This document shows, piece after piece, positions 8,086 to 15,698 of a stretch of 37,445 nucleotides of DNA (position 1 is the first letter of the stretch; each line of letters opens with the position of its first letter). The DNA comes from S015-6 sp964384945 (GTDB lineage: Bacteria > Desulfobacterota > DSWW01): the NCBI GenBank assembly GCA_964384945.1, contig CAYLMK010000038.1:1-37445 (forward strand), given 5' to 3'. The notes below the pieces were generated by a model, which did not search any database, was not told the origin of the DNA, and saw only the letters and a list, made by a program, of their open reading frames with translations. The position numbers were made by a program, and so were the translations under genes.

Positions 8086-10401
8086 ATGGAAGCCGTCACG
8101 AGATGGATGCTTCGCCATCCGAAGAAGATCATCGCCTTCTTCTGTCTCGCCACCGCCTTTTTCACGCTCGAGATGCGGAACCTGCGGATCGACCCGTCGG
8201 TGGAGATCTTCGTGCCGGCCGAGCATCCGGAGGTCGTCTTCCTCCGGGAGATGCGCGAGATGTTCAGCCTGTTCAGCTTTTTCATGGTCGGCGTGGTCGA
8301 TGAACGCGAGGGCGGGGTGTTTCGGCCCGACACCCTGGAGGTTGTCAAAGAGCTGACGGAGGCCTTCGAAGGAATCGATGCGGTCAGCGGCGTCGTGAGC
8401 CTCTACGACTTCCCTTACATCGAAGGCGACCCGGAGGGCATGAAGGTAGAGCCTCTCTACACGGAGGTTTCGAGCGACCCTGCCTGGCTGCGGGGCCTCG
8501 TGGAGAAGATCCGACGCTGGCCCATGCTGGAGGGCAACCTGGTTTCCCGCGACGGGAAGGCGACCGCCCTGCTGGTGCGATACGACAGGGACCTCGAGGA
8601 GGCCCAACGCCGGGAGATCTACCACAGGCTGCTCGCAAGCATTCGGACGATTCCTTCCCCGGACCAGCAGGTGTTCGTGGCCGGGATGACGTCCATCGAG
8701 GTGTGCATCTCCGAGGCGATCAGCGGCGACATGGAGCGGCTGATTCCTCTCGTCTACCTCTGTGTGATCCTGTGCCTGTGGCTCTCCTTCCGGAGGCTTC
8801 TGGGCGTGCTGCTTCCGCTGCTGACCGTGGTGGTCTCCACGCTGTGGACCATGGGCCTGATGGCGCTGCTGAAGCTTCCGTTGAACACGTTGACCGGCAC
8901 CCTGCCCGTGCTGCTCACGGCCGTGGGTACGGCCTACACGATCCACATCCTGTTTCACTTCCTGCACAATGCGCACCGGTCGTCGGACCGAAACGAGGCC
9001 CTCGTCCGGGCCGTGTTTCAGGTCGGCTATGCCGTTCTCATGGCGGGGCTGACGACGATGGGCGGGTTCGCCTCCCTGGGCGTCTCTCAAGTCGTGCCGA
9101 TCCGGCAGTTCGGGCTCTTCGCCGCCTTCGGGACGGGCGTTGCCCTCCTGAGCAGCGTCACCCTCATCCCGGCGGTTCTGGCGGTCTGCATGGGCAGGAT
9201 CCGCCTGGGGATGGTTCCTGCAACCGGCTCGAAGAAGGGCGGCCTCGGAGGGTTCCTTCGCGGCTATGTCCGCTATGCGATGCGGCACCGGCGTGCCGTC
9301 TACGCGCTCAGTGTCCTTTTCGGGGTCGCCTGTGTCGCGGGCACGATGCAGATCTACCCGGAAAGCGACTACATCACCCAGTTCAAGGAATCCACCTACA
9401 TCCGGAAGTCGGACCGGATGATCAACAAGTATTTCAACGGCTCGTCGGTCCTGAACATCATCGTGGAGGGGGGCGAACCGGATGCGCTGAAGGATCCCGA
9501 TGTGCTCAGGAGGATGGAGTCGCTGCAGCATCATGTGGAGAGGCTGCCCCACGTGGGGGGGACAACGAGCATCGTGGATTACCTGAAGCGGATGAACCAG
9601 GCCCTCCACGGGGACGATCCGGCCTTCTACCGGGTGCCGGAGACGCGGGAACTGGTCGCGCAGTGCCTCCTCTTGTACTCCATGTCCGGGGATCCGTCGG
9701 ACCTGGAGGATGTGATCAACGATGAATACAGCCTGGCGTGCATCTCCGTGTTTCTCAAGACCGGAAGCACCCGGAACGCGGGCGCCATGATTCGGAACAT
9801 CGAAACCTACAATCAAGAAAACCTCCGCCTCCCGATCCGCATGACCGCGGCCATGGTCATCGGAAAGGTGATCGATGACCTGACGATTCGGGGCCAGATC
9901 GAGAGCATCGTTACCTCCACAATCGTATGTTTCGGGCTGGTGGCCCTGATCCTGCGCTCTTTTGTCGGAGGCGTGTTCGGGATTCTGCCTCTCATCCTGT
10001 GCATACTCATCAATTTCGGCCTTCTCGGGTGGGCAGGGATCCCGCTGCAGACCGGCACGGCCCTCATCGGAAGCGTGGCGATGGGGATCGGCATCGATTA
10101 TGCGATTCACCTTCTGAACATGGCGAGGATCAAGGGAAAAGAGGAAGAGGGGATCCGCAAGGCCATGGAGGCCACGGCGAGTACGGCGGGAACAGCCATC
10201 GTCTACAATGCGCTGGCCGTGGGGCTTGGGTTCCTGGTGATGGTCCTCGGCTCGTTCATCCCGGGGGTCTACTTCGGCGCCTTTATCACGCTGACCATGA
10301 TCACCGCCTCGGTTGCCACGCTCACCCTTTTGCCGTGTCTGATCTGTTCCTTCCGTCCGCGCTTTCTGCAGAAAGAGTCGAGAGGCGAAACGACGGATTA
10401 G
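8086..10401 (+). CDS. MMPL/RND-superfamily exporter
   Basis: 772 residues from the ATG at 8086 (MEAVTRWMLRHPKKIIAFF). A GAAGGGATCG ribosome site precedes it, and longer in-frame starts would overlap the promoter. The layout is two repeats of one membrane helix, a periplasmic loop and a five-helix block. Helix 1 is at about 17-35, a loop with the DPSVEIFVPAEHPEV type entry follows, and helices lie at about 213-390. The second half starts near 404, with its helix block at about 601-755. Typical MMPL signatures are VGTAYTIHILFHF in the first half and GIGIDYAIHLLN in the second. Such pumps use the proton-motive force to move lipids or hydrophobic compounds across the inner membrane. No membrane-fusion or TolC-type partner is adjacent. 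The cargo is unknown. Confidence 0.85.
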   Translation: MEAVTRWMLRHPKKIIAFFCLATAFFTLEMRNLRIDPSVEIFVPAEHPEVVFLREMREMFSLFSFFMVGVVDEREGGVFRPDTLEVVKELTEAFEGIDAVSGVVSLYDFPYIEGDPEGMKVEPLYTEVSSDPAWLRGLVEKIRRWPMLEGNLVSRDGKATALLVRYDRDLEEAQRREIYHRLLASIRTIPSPDQQVFVAGMTSIEVCISEAISGDMERLIPLVYLCVILCLWLSFRRLLGVLLPLLTVVVSTLWTMGLMALLKLPLNTLTGTLPVLLTAVGTAYTIHILFHFLHNAHRSSDRNEALVRAVFQVGYAVLMAGLTTMGGFASLGVSQVVPIRQFGLFAAFGTGVALLSSVTLIPAVLAVCMGRIRLGMVPATGSKKGGLGGFLRGYVRYAMRHRRAVYALSVLFGVACVAGTMQIYPESDYITQFKESTYIRKSDRMINKYFNGSSVLNIIVEGGEPDALKDPDVLRRMESLQHHVERLPHVGGTTSIVDYLKRMNQALHGDDPAFYRVPETRELVAQCLLLYSMSGDPSDLEDVINDEYSLACISVFLKTGSTRNAGAMIRNIETYNQENLRLPIRMTAAMVIGKVIDDLTIRGQIESIVTSTIVCFGLVALILRSFVGGVFGILPLILCILINFGLLGWAGIPLQTGTALIGSVAMGIGIDYAIHLLNMARIKGKEEEGIRKAMEATASTAGTAIVYNALAVGLGFLVMVLGSFIPGVYFGAFITLTMITASVATLTLLPCLICSFRPRFLQKESRGETTD

Positions 10402-10429
10402 GGGTCAGGGATCAGGCCTTGCCTCCCAC
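10401..10429. repeat. Dispersed GGGGTCAGGGATCAGG-type repeat, copy A
   Basis: GGGGTCAGGGATCAGG followed by CCTTGCCTCCCA lies directly after the exporter stop. A closely related inverted copy is at 13741-13783 and a degenerate one at 11448-11478, all intergenic. It looks like a low-complexity dispersed intergenic repeat family with no visible coding role. Confidence 0.5.
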
Positions 10430-10486
10430 CGAGGGCTTCTTAGAACGCTGAAAGGAGTTCCCCCGCGGGCGGCTGTCTCATGTGCA

Positions 10487-10549
10487 GTCATCCCGGCCCG
10501 TGTGCGGAGCGCGTGCGAGCCGGGATCCGCAGGCTCCTCCGGAATGACG
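10487..10549. repeat. REP-like palindromic repeat
   Basis: GTCATCCCGGC (10487-10497) pairs internally with GCCGGGAT, and the element closes with GGAATGACG, whose ATGAC pairs with the opening GTCAT. A second element of the same type is at 13648-13718. This class of short mobile-looking palindromes is common between genes in Proteobacteria. It could act as an mRNA-stabilising or terminating structure after the exporter gene. Confidence 0.7.
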
Positions 10550-10568
10550 TAGCAAAGGCCTCTGAGCA

Positions 10569-11231
10569 CTAGAAAGAGGACACAGGAAAGTGATAGCGGA
10601 AGCCCAGAAGCAGGCTCAAGGCGCTTCCGTTGTAATCATCCGAGCCTACGGCGAGGCCTCCGGCAGAGAAATCCATGTCCGCCTTGTTGTATTTCCAGGC
10701 GACTTCCGCATTGAGGGCCGCATGTTCGAAGAGCACGAAGAGGTCCGTGCCGAAGCCCGCCTTGATGGTGAAGGAATTGTCGATGTCGATCGCGCAGTCC
10801 TGCCCGCATGCCGCCAAATACGCGTCGTCTTCGCTGAAGGCGTTCAGGTTGTACCCGCCGGCGAAAAGGAAGTAGGGAGATATCGGCTGGGTTCGTTCGA
10901 TGTGGAATTCGAAACGGATGAGCAGAGAAGTGGTGGAGGCCTTGCCGAGAGTAAGGTCCGCCTGGTCGAGTTTGTGCTGCTCCCATTCCGCTTCGAAACC
11001 CAAAGAGACGTTTTTGTGAAGATCGTAAACAACCACGCCGTTGAAGAGCGGCCCGATCTGCCCCTCAATGTTCAGGTTGTCCGCCGCATCCTGGGTGAGC
11101 ATGGATGGGCCGCCCCGGAGCCCGGCACTCCACTTGTGGGTTGGTTCCTCCGCGTCCGCCCGGGCAGCGGCGAAGAAGAGGATGGAAAGGCCTAGCAGGC
11201 ACGCATACGATTCGAAGACCTTGTATTTCAT
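10569..11231 (-). CDS. Outer-membrane beta-barrel protein
   Basis: 220 residues from the ATG at 11231, preceded by AAAGGGAG. The signal peptide is about residues 1-27 (LLGLSILFFAAARADA, cut before EEPTHKW). The mature part has alternating hydrophobic beta-strands separated by turns and ends in RYHFPVSSF, the terminal aromatic residue that BamA recognises in outer-membrane barrels. The length fits an eight-stranded OmpW/OmpA-barrel-like porin. A Cys pair (AACGQDCAID) in one loop could form a disulfide. No close family is recognised. It stands alone between the exporter and the J-domain gene. A TATAAA at 11268-11263 may be its -10 box, but no good -35 box is seen. Confidence 0.75.
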   Translation of the reverse strand: MKYKVFESYACLLGLSILFFAAARADAEEPTHKWSAGLRGGPSMLTQDAADNLNIEGQIGPLFNGVVVYDLHKNVSLGFEAEWEQHKLDQADLTLGKASTTSLLIRFEFHIERTQPISPYFLFAGGYNLNAFSEDDAYLAACGQDCAIDIDNSFTIKAGFGTDLFVLFEHAALNAEVAWKYNKADMDFSAGGLAVGSDDYNGSALSLLLGFRYHFPVSSF

Positions 11232-11447
11232 GGACGGCTCCCTTTGGGTCCTGCCCGATTGGTTTATAGTGTCTTTATCGGAAAGCCGCCCGAAATCGTT
11301 TAGTCCCGCCCCCAAAATGGGTTGGCAACCCTGTCGGCGGAACGGCTTGGCGGGCCACCTCGAGCGTCGAAAGGTTTCCGGAATTTCTTCCTCGTGGTTT
11401 TCGCGACGGGGATGCCCCTTGGTTTCTTGGGGGTTGGGCAGTTGGGC

Positions 11448-11478
11448 CAGACCCCTGACCCCCGATCCCGTGCCCCTG
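11448..11478. repeat. Dispersed repeat, degenerate copy B, in a 317-bp gap
   Basis: AGACCCCTGACCCCCGATCC resembles the inverted copy at 13741-13783. The rest of the gap between the divergent genes (11232-11548) is GC-rich, and apart from a possible TATAAA for the barrel gene I see no other feature in it. Confidence 0.35.
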
Positions 11479-11548
11479 TCCACCCTGCAACCCCAGGCTG
11501 GTTCCAGCATCCTAAGAAGCAAAACCTTCCTTCAAGGGGGCAGACCTC

Positions 11549-12565
11549 GTGTACCTGGCCACGCAGATCAAGGAGGGGAAGAGACTCTACTTCATCCGCG
11601 AGTCCTACCTCGACGGAACTCGCTGGAAGAGCAGAGATCTTGTGGCCCTGGGCGATGATCCGGGCCGCTGGATCCACAGCCCTGCCAGCACGGCTTACTA
11701 CATCGACGAGACGATCGAGGAGTCCCTTCGCGCCAAGGGGGTGGAGGCCGGCCAGGAGGATCTGGAAGAGGTCTTCTGGCCCTTCCTCGACCCCGCTGTC
11801 CGGCGGGTCATCCGGCGCCACTCGCCCCGGCGGCCCGCAAACACAGCGGCAAGAATCTCCGTGAGCGAACTTGCCGAACGGCAAGAGGGCCTTCACGGTT
11901 TCGACAAGCGGCGGCTTCATTTCCTGCGTTACGGGGCGACCGATCTGAGGAGGATGTCTCCCCGTCCCATGCGCGTCTACAACCGGCTGTTAGGCAAGTC
12001 CCGTGACGAGATCGAACAGATGATGGAAGGGATGGAGGCCTCTCTGCGGCTCCATGAGCGGAGGATGTACATCTATTTCATCTTCGACCTGCAGCGATTC
12101 TTCTCGAGCCCCCTGGCGGGGAGATACCCTCAGGCCATGGACCCGGACCGGATGGACGAAGCCTTCCTGGGCGAGGTATGCCGCCTCCAGGCCGACCCGG
12201 GGCTTTTCCCGGGAGAGGAACAGGGGGGCGGCCTCGATCCGGTCCTGGTGCGGTACGTCATCATGTACTTTGACAACGAATTCCAGGCGCCCCGCGCGGA
12301 ATGGGACTATGCCCGGGACTTCATGCGTCGGCACCGGGGCCACGGCATTCCGAGGCGGCGCCGTCCGCGTCTGCCGCTGGAGGAGGCCTGCCGTCTGCTC
12401 GATATCGACCGGGGGATCTTCGAACGGCTCGGCCTCAAAGAGCTTGCTCAGCACTACAGGAAGAGGGCCCTCGAGTGCCATCCGGACCGCGGCGGCTCCC
12501 ACGAGCAGTTCATCCGCCTGGCCCGGGCCTACAGGGACCTGCTGGCGCGGAAGATAGAAGGCTAG
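11549..12565 (+). CDS. Protein with C-terminal DnaJ (J) domain
   Basis: 338 residues from a GTG start at 11549, preceded by AAGGGGGCAG. Residues 1-270 show no recognised domain. They are rich in charged residues, with a helical centre (KSRDEIEQMMEGMEASLRLH). The last 65 residues form a J-domain: LPLEEACRLLDIDR, then LAQHYRKRALECHPDRGGS with the HPD tripeptide, then LARAYRDLL. HPD stimulates the ATPase of DnaK/Hsp70. Placing the J-domain at the C-terminus is the reverse of canonical DnaJ, and no G/F region or zinc repeats exist. It is therefore a specialised co-chaperone rather than DnaJ itself. No DnaK gene is nearby. The client is unknown. Confidence 0.75.
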   Translation: MYLATQIKEGKRLYFIRESYLDGTRWKSRDLVALGDDPGRWIHSPASTAYYIDETIEESLRAKGVEAGQEDLEEVFWPFLDPAVRRVIRRHSPRRPANTAARISVSELAERQEGLHGFDKRRLHFLRYGATDLRRMSPRPMRVYNRLLGKSRDEIEQMMEGMEASLRLHERRMYIYFIFDLQRFFSSPLAGRYPQAMDPDRMDEAFLGEVCRLQADPGLFPGEEQGGGLDPVLVRYVIMYFDNEFQAPRAEWDYARDFMRRHRGHGIPRRRRPRLPLEEACRLLDIDRGIFERLGLKELAQHYRKRALECHPDRGGSHEQFIRLARAYRDLLARKIEG

Positions 12566-12597
12566 ATCGCAAGCAGCAGATGTTGCGGAGAATGAAT

Positions 12598-12804
12598 CTA
12601 ATATCCGCAAGAATATCCCACCGTGACGCTGACACCCCGATTGACGAGGTCCCATCGGTAGGTGTCGCAGGAAAGGGCGCTCAACGGGTTGTCAGTGAGG
12701 AAGAGTTCATCTCCGGCACCCATCCCCGGGCTCGGAACCAGCAGTTGGATGTCGCTGATCTGGTTGTCCAGGATCGCCAGCCGATTACGGAGCCCGCCCA
12801 GGCG
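12598..12804 (-). pseudogene. Leucine-rich-repeat protein, C-terminal remnant
   Basis: On the minus strand a 68-codon stretch, with no start codon and a stop just upstream, reads LDNQISDIQLLV, then GAGDELFLTDNPLS, then RGVSVTVGYS and a TAG at 12600-12598. This matches the usual end of bacterial LRR surface proteins (...NQISDIxPLV...NPLS...RGVTV). Everything N-terminal is missing. It lies between the J-domain gene and the diaphorase operon and is presumably a decayed tail left by deletion. Confidence 0.6.
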
Positions 12805-12854
12805 CTAGGGGGTGAGAAGGGTGGAAAGCTTCAGACGGTACTGCTCGGCAGTTC

Positions 12855-13601
12855 CTACACCTTCGGACCGCCGCAGGTAGGGCACGTCTGTGCCAGTTCC
12901 CTCGGCAGATTGAACTTCTTCTGGACGTACTCCATCTGCTCTTTGGGCAGAAAGGGCTTCCCGCAGCCGAGGCAGGGGAGGAGTTCGAACTCCTTGAACA
13001 CGTTCTCGCGGCGCTGCTTGTACAGGACCCGCTTGTTGCCCTCGTCCACGATGTGGAGGCAGCGGGTCGGGCAGACGTAGACACAGGAACCGCACCCGAT
13101 GCAGGTGGGCGAGGGCTCGTGAAAGGGGGAGACCATCTGCCGGGCGGGCCCGCGGCTGGAGAAACCGAGCGCCGAGACGCCCACCACCTGGTCGCAGACC
13201 CTCACGCACAGCCCGCAAAGGATGCAATCGTCTCCCGGTTCGCCCGCATAGCTGGGTTCCGTGACGCCGTAACGCGCTGCAATCTCCTGCACGGGCGCGG
13301 CATGCGGGTGGGCGGACAGGATCAGGTCCAGGACCGTCCGCCGCGCCTCGACGACCGTCTCGGATCGGGTGTCGACGTGCAGGCCGTCCCAAACCTCGTA
13401 GTTGCAGGAGGTCACGATCTTCGACCACTTCTTGCCGTCGGATGCCTCGACGATACAGACCCGGCAGGCCGCATAGGGCTCGACCGCGTCGTTGTGGCAG
13501 AGCGTCGGGATCACGATGCCCATGTCGCGAGCCGCGCGCAGGATCGTGGTTCCCTTCTCAACCGATGTGGTTCTCCCGTCGATCGTCACAGTGATTGCCA
13601 T
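12855..13601 (-). CDS. NuoG-N/HoxU-like iron-sulfur subunit of an NAD(H)-linked module
   Basis: 248 residues. The N-terminal 2Fe-2S domain has Cys35, Cys46, Cys49 and Cys66 (CHNDAVEPYAACRVC). Two 4Fe-4S motifs follow: Cys126/129/132/136 (CILCGLCVRVC) and Cys167/170/173/177 (CIGCGSCVYVC). The His/Cys cluster site of full NuoG (HxxxCxxC...) is absent: the segment reads SAHPHAAPVQEI without cysteines. A C-terminal CxxC pair (Cys210/213, Cys240/243) could hold a zinc or a rubredoxin-like iron. No hydrogenase or molybdenum domain follows, so it is a wiring subunit like HoxU. It lies downstream of the NuoF-like gene, separated from it by a 228-bp repeat-containing gap. Confidence 0.82.
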   Translation of the reverse strand: MAITVTIDGRTTSVEKGTTILRAARDMGIVIPTLCHNDAVEPYAACRVCIVEASDGKKWSKIVTSCNYEVWDGLHVDTRSETVVEARRTVLDLILSAHPHAAPVQEIAARYGVTEPSYAGEPGDDCILCGLCVRVCDQVVGVSALGFSSRGPARQMVSPFHEPSPTCIGCGSCVYVCPTRCLHIVDEGNKRVLYKQRRENVFKEFELLPCLGCGKPFLPKEQMEYVQKKFNLPRELAQTCPTCGGPKV

Positions 13602-13647
13602 AGGTGAATCCTCTTCTCATCTATCCAGCTGGCGGCCCCAGAAAAGC

Positions 13648-13718
13648 CGTCATCCCCGCGAAAGCGGGGATCCACTGGCGCCGTGTGCTGAGGGATTCCC
13701 GCCTGCGCGGGAATGACG
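13648..13718. repeat. REP-like composite palindrome between diaphorase genes
   Basis: CGTCATCCCCGC GAAA GCGGGGAT forms one hairpin and ATTCCCGC CTGC GCGGGAAT a second. The outer CGTCAT/ATGACG ends pair with each other. It is related to the element at 10487-10549. Lying inside a probable operon, it may set the relative expression of the HoxU-like gene. Confidence 0.75.
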
Positions 13719-13740
13719 TGCAGTGTTCGGAGACGCCCTG

Positions 13741-13783
13741 GATGGGAGGCAGGGTCTGACCCCCGACCCCTGGTCCCTGATCG
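13741..13783. repeat. Dispersed GGGGTCAG-type repeat, copy C (inverted)
   Basis: GATGGGAGGCAGGGTCTGAC followed by CCCCGACCCC and TGGTCCCTGATC is an inverted, near-identical version of copy A at 10401-10429. The rest of the gap to 13829 contains a CCTTTTCC/CCTTTGACC low-complexity stretch. Confidence 0.5.
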
Positions 13784-13829
13784 CCTCAGCCTTCTTTCCC
13801 TTTCCCCTTTGACCTTTTCCTCTTGACCT

Positions 13830-15683
13830 TTACTTCCTCTTCACCGCGTCGAACCTGCACACGTCGAAGCAGGAGCCGCAATGGATGCAGACGGCCTGGT
13901 CGATCTTGTGAACCTTCTTTTTCTGCCCGGAAATGCAGGAGACCGGGCACACGCGGGTGCAGGCCTGGCAGCCCGTGCACGCATCCGGGTCGATCGAATA
14001 GTGGACGAGCTTTCGGCAGGTAAAGGCCGGACATCTCTTCTCCCGGATGTGGGCCTCGTACTCGTCCCGGAAATACCGGATCGTGGTGAGGATCGGGTTG
14101 GCGGCCGTGCGGCCGAGTTCGCAGAGGCTCGCCGCCTTCATGGCGACGGCCAGCCGCTCGAGCTGCGCGATGGCGTCCTCCTTGCCCCGGCCTTCGCACA
14201 CATCCGTGAGGATCCCCTTCATCCGGCGGAGCCCTTCCCTGCAGGGGGTGCACTTGCCGCAGGATTCCTCCTCGAGGAAGGTCACGAAATAGCGGGCGAC
14301 ATCGACCATGCAGTTGTCTTCGTCCATGACGATCATGCCGCCGGAGCCCATCATGGAGCCTGCCTTGGTGAGCTCGTCGAAGTCCACCGTCAGGTCGAGC
14401 ATGTGTTCCGGCAGGCAGCCCCCGGAGGGTCCCCCCGTCTGGACCGCCTTGAAGCGCTTGCCGCCCGGGATTCCTCCTCCGATGTCGAAGATGATCTCCC
14501 GCAGGGTCATCCCCATGGGGACCTCGACGAGGCCCGTGTTGTTGATCTTGCCCACGAGGGAAAAGATCTTGGTCCCCTTGCTTCCCTTCGTACCCATCCG
14601 GGCGAACTTGTCCGCGCCGTCGAGGATGATCATCGGAACGTTGGCCCAGGACTCCACGTTGTTCAGGTTCGTGGGCTGGTCGAAGAGCCCCTTCTCGACG
14701 GTGTGGACATACTTGGCTCTCGGTTCGCCCGGCCTGCCCTCCAAGGAGGCCATGAGCGCGGATGACTCACCGCAGACAAAGGCCCCTCCCCCGCGCGAGA
14801 TCTTCACGTCGAAGGAGAAGCCGCTGCCGAAGATGTTCTCGCCCAGGAATCCGTACTTGCGGGCGTCCGCAAGCGCCTTCGTGGCATGGGCCACGGCCAG
14901 GGGATATTCGTTCCTTACGTAGATGTACCCCTTCTGTGCCCCGATGGCGTAAGCGCCGATGATCATGCCCTCGAGGATCTTGTGGGGGTTGCCCTCCAGG
15001 AGGGAACGGTCCATGTACGCCCCCGGATCCCCCTCGTCCGCGTTGCAGATGACATACTTGACCTGCCCCTCGGCCTTCCGGCAGCTTTCCCACTTGCGGC
15101 CCGTGGGAAACCCGCCTCCCCCCCGCCCCCGAAGCCCGGAGAGCTTCACTTCTTCGATGATCTGTTCCGGGCTCATCCGGGTCAGGGCCTTCCAGAGGGC
15201 CTTGTACCCTCCCTGCGCAATGTAGTCCTCGATCGAGGTGGGGTCGATGACGAGGTTCTGCCCGAGAAGAAACCGGTTCTGAAGCCTGTAAAAGGGGATG
15301 TCGACTTCCTTGCGGATGGGTGTGCCCGTTTTCGGGTCCTTGTACAAGAGCCTCTCGATGACCTCGTTGGCGAGCAGGGTCTTCTCGACGATCTCCGGCA
15401 CGTCCCCGGTGCGGATCTGTTCGTAGAAGATCCCCTCCGGGCTGAGGAGGACCATGGGGCCCCGTTCACAGAAGCCGTGGCATCCGGTGCTCTTCACGGC
15501 GACCTTCCCGGCAAGTCCCCGGGACTTGAGTTCCTTCTTGAAGGCCTCCACAACCTCCATGCAGCCGTAGGCCCGGCAGCCTGTGCCGCCGCAGAGCGTA
15601 AGGCATCGGGTGACCGCTCCCTGCTTTCGCTGGATGCTGTCTCGTAACGCGTCGAGCTGTTCGACAGAGCTTATCCGTTCCAT
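13830..15683 (-). CDS. NuoF/HydB-like flavoprotein, NADH-binding subunit
   Basis: 617 residues in the full HydB/HndC layout. The N-terminal thioredoxin-like 2Fe-2S domain has CLTLCGGTGC (27-36) and Cys68/Cys72. The NuoF core has an NADH-site GRGGGGFPTGRKWE (about 185-198) and an FMN-site CNADEGDPGAYMD (213-225). A 4Fe-4S site lies at Cys475/478/481 (ESCGKCTPCREG) and Cys521. The C-terminal double 4Fe-4S ferredoxin domain has Cys569/572/575/579 and Cys599/602/605/609. Such subunits pass electrons between ferredoxin-level clusters and NAD(P)H through FMN, and occur in electron-bifurcating hydrogenases and related complexes. Here no hydrogenase gene is present. The upstream genes encode a 2-oxoacid:ferredoxin oxidoreductase, which suggests a 2-oxoacid to NAD+ electron path. 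It starts 15 bp after the NuoE-like stop. Confidence 0.92.
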   Translation of the reverse strand: MERISSVEQLDALRDSIQRKQGAVTRCLTLCGGTGCRAYGCMEVVEAFKKELKSRGLAGKVAVKSTGCHGFCERGPMVLLSPEGIFYEQIRTGDVPEIVEKTLLANEVIERLLYKDPKTGTPIRKEVDIPFYRLQNRFLLGQNLVIDPTSIEDYIAQGGYKALWKALTRMSPEQIIEEVKLSGLRGRGGGGFPTGRKWESCRKAEGQVKYVICNADEGDPGAYMDRSLLEGNPHKILEGMIIGAYAIGAQKGYIYVRNEYPLAVAHATKALADARKYGFLGENIFGSGFSFDVKISRGGGAFVCGESSALMASLEGRPGEPRAKYVHTVEKGLFDQPTNLNNVESWANVPMIILDGADKFARMGTKGSKGTKIFSLVGKINNTGLVEVPMGMTLREIIFDIGGGIPGGKRFKAVQTGGPSGGCLPEHMLDLTVDFDELTKAGSMMGSGGMIVMDEDNCMVDVARYFVTFLEEESCGKCTPCREGLRRMKGILTDVCEGRGKEDAIAQLERLAVAMKAASLCELGRTAANPILTTIRYFRDEYEAHIREKRCPAFTCRKLVHYSIDPDACTGCQACTRVCPVSCISGQKKKVHKIDQAVCIHCGSCFDVCRFDAVKRK

Positions 15684-15698
15684 GGCCTCTCCGGTTCC

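Noticed and set aside
1836..10110. Long antisense frames over the hydrolase (1836-3680) and exporter (8044-10110)
   Set aside because: They are opposite genes with clear domains, rich in Arg/Gly/Pro/His with no recognisable motifs. They are typical GC-rich shadow frames.
12301..13080. Plus-strand frame spanning the J-domain gene end and the HoxU-like gene
   Set aside because: It overlaps two better-supported genes on both strands, and the middle reads as an LRR remnant on the minus strand.
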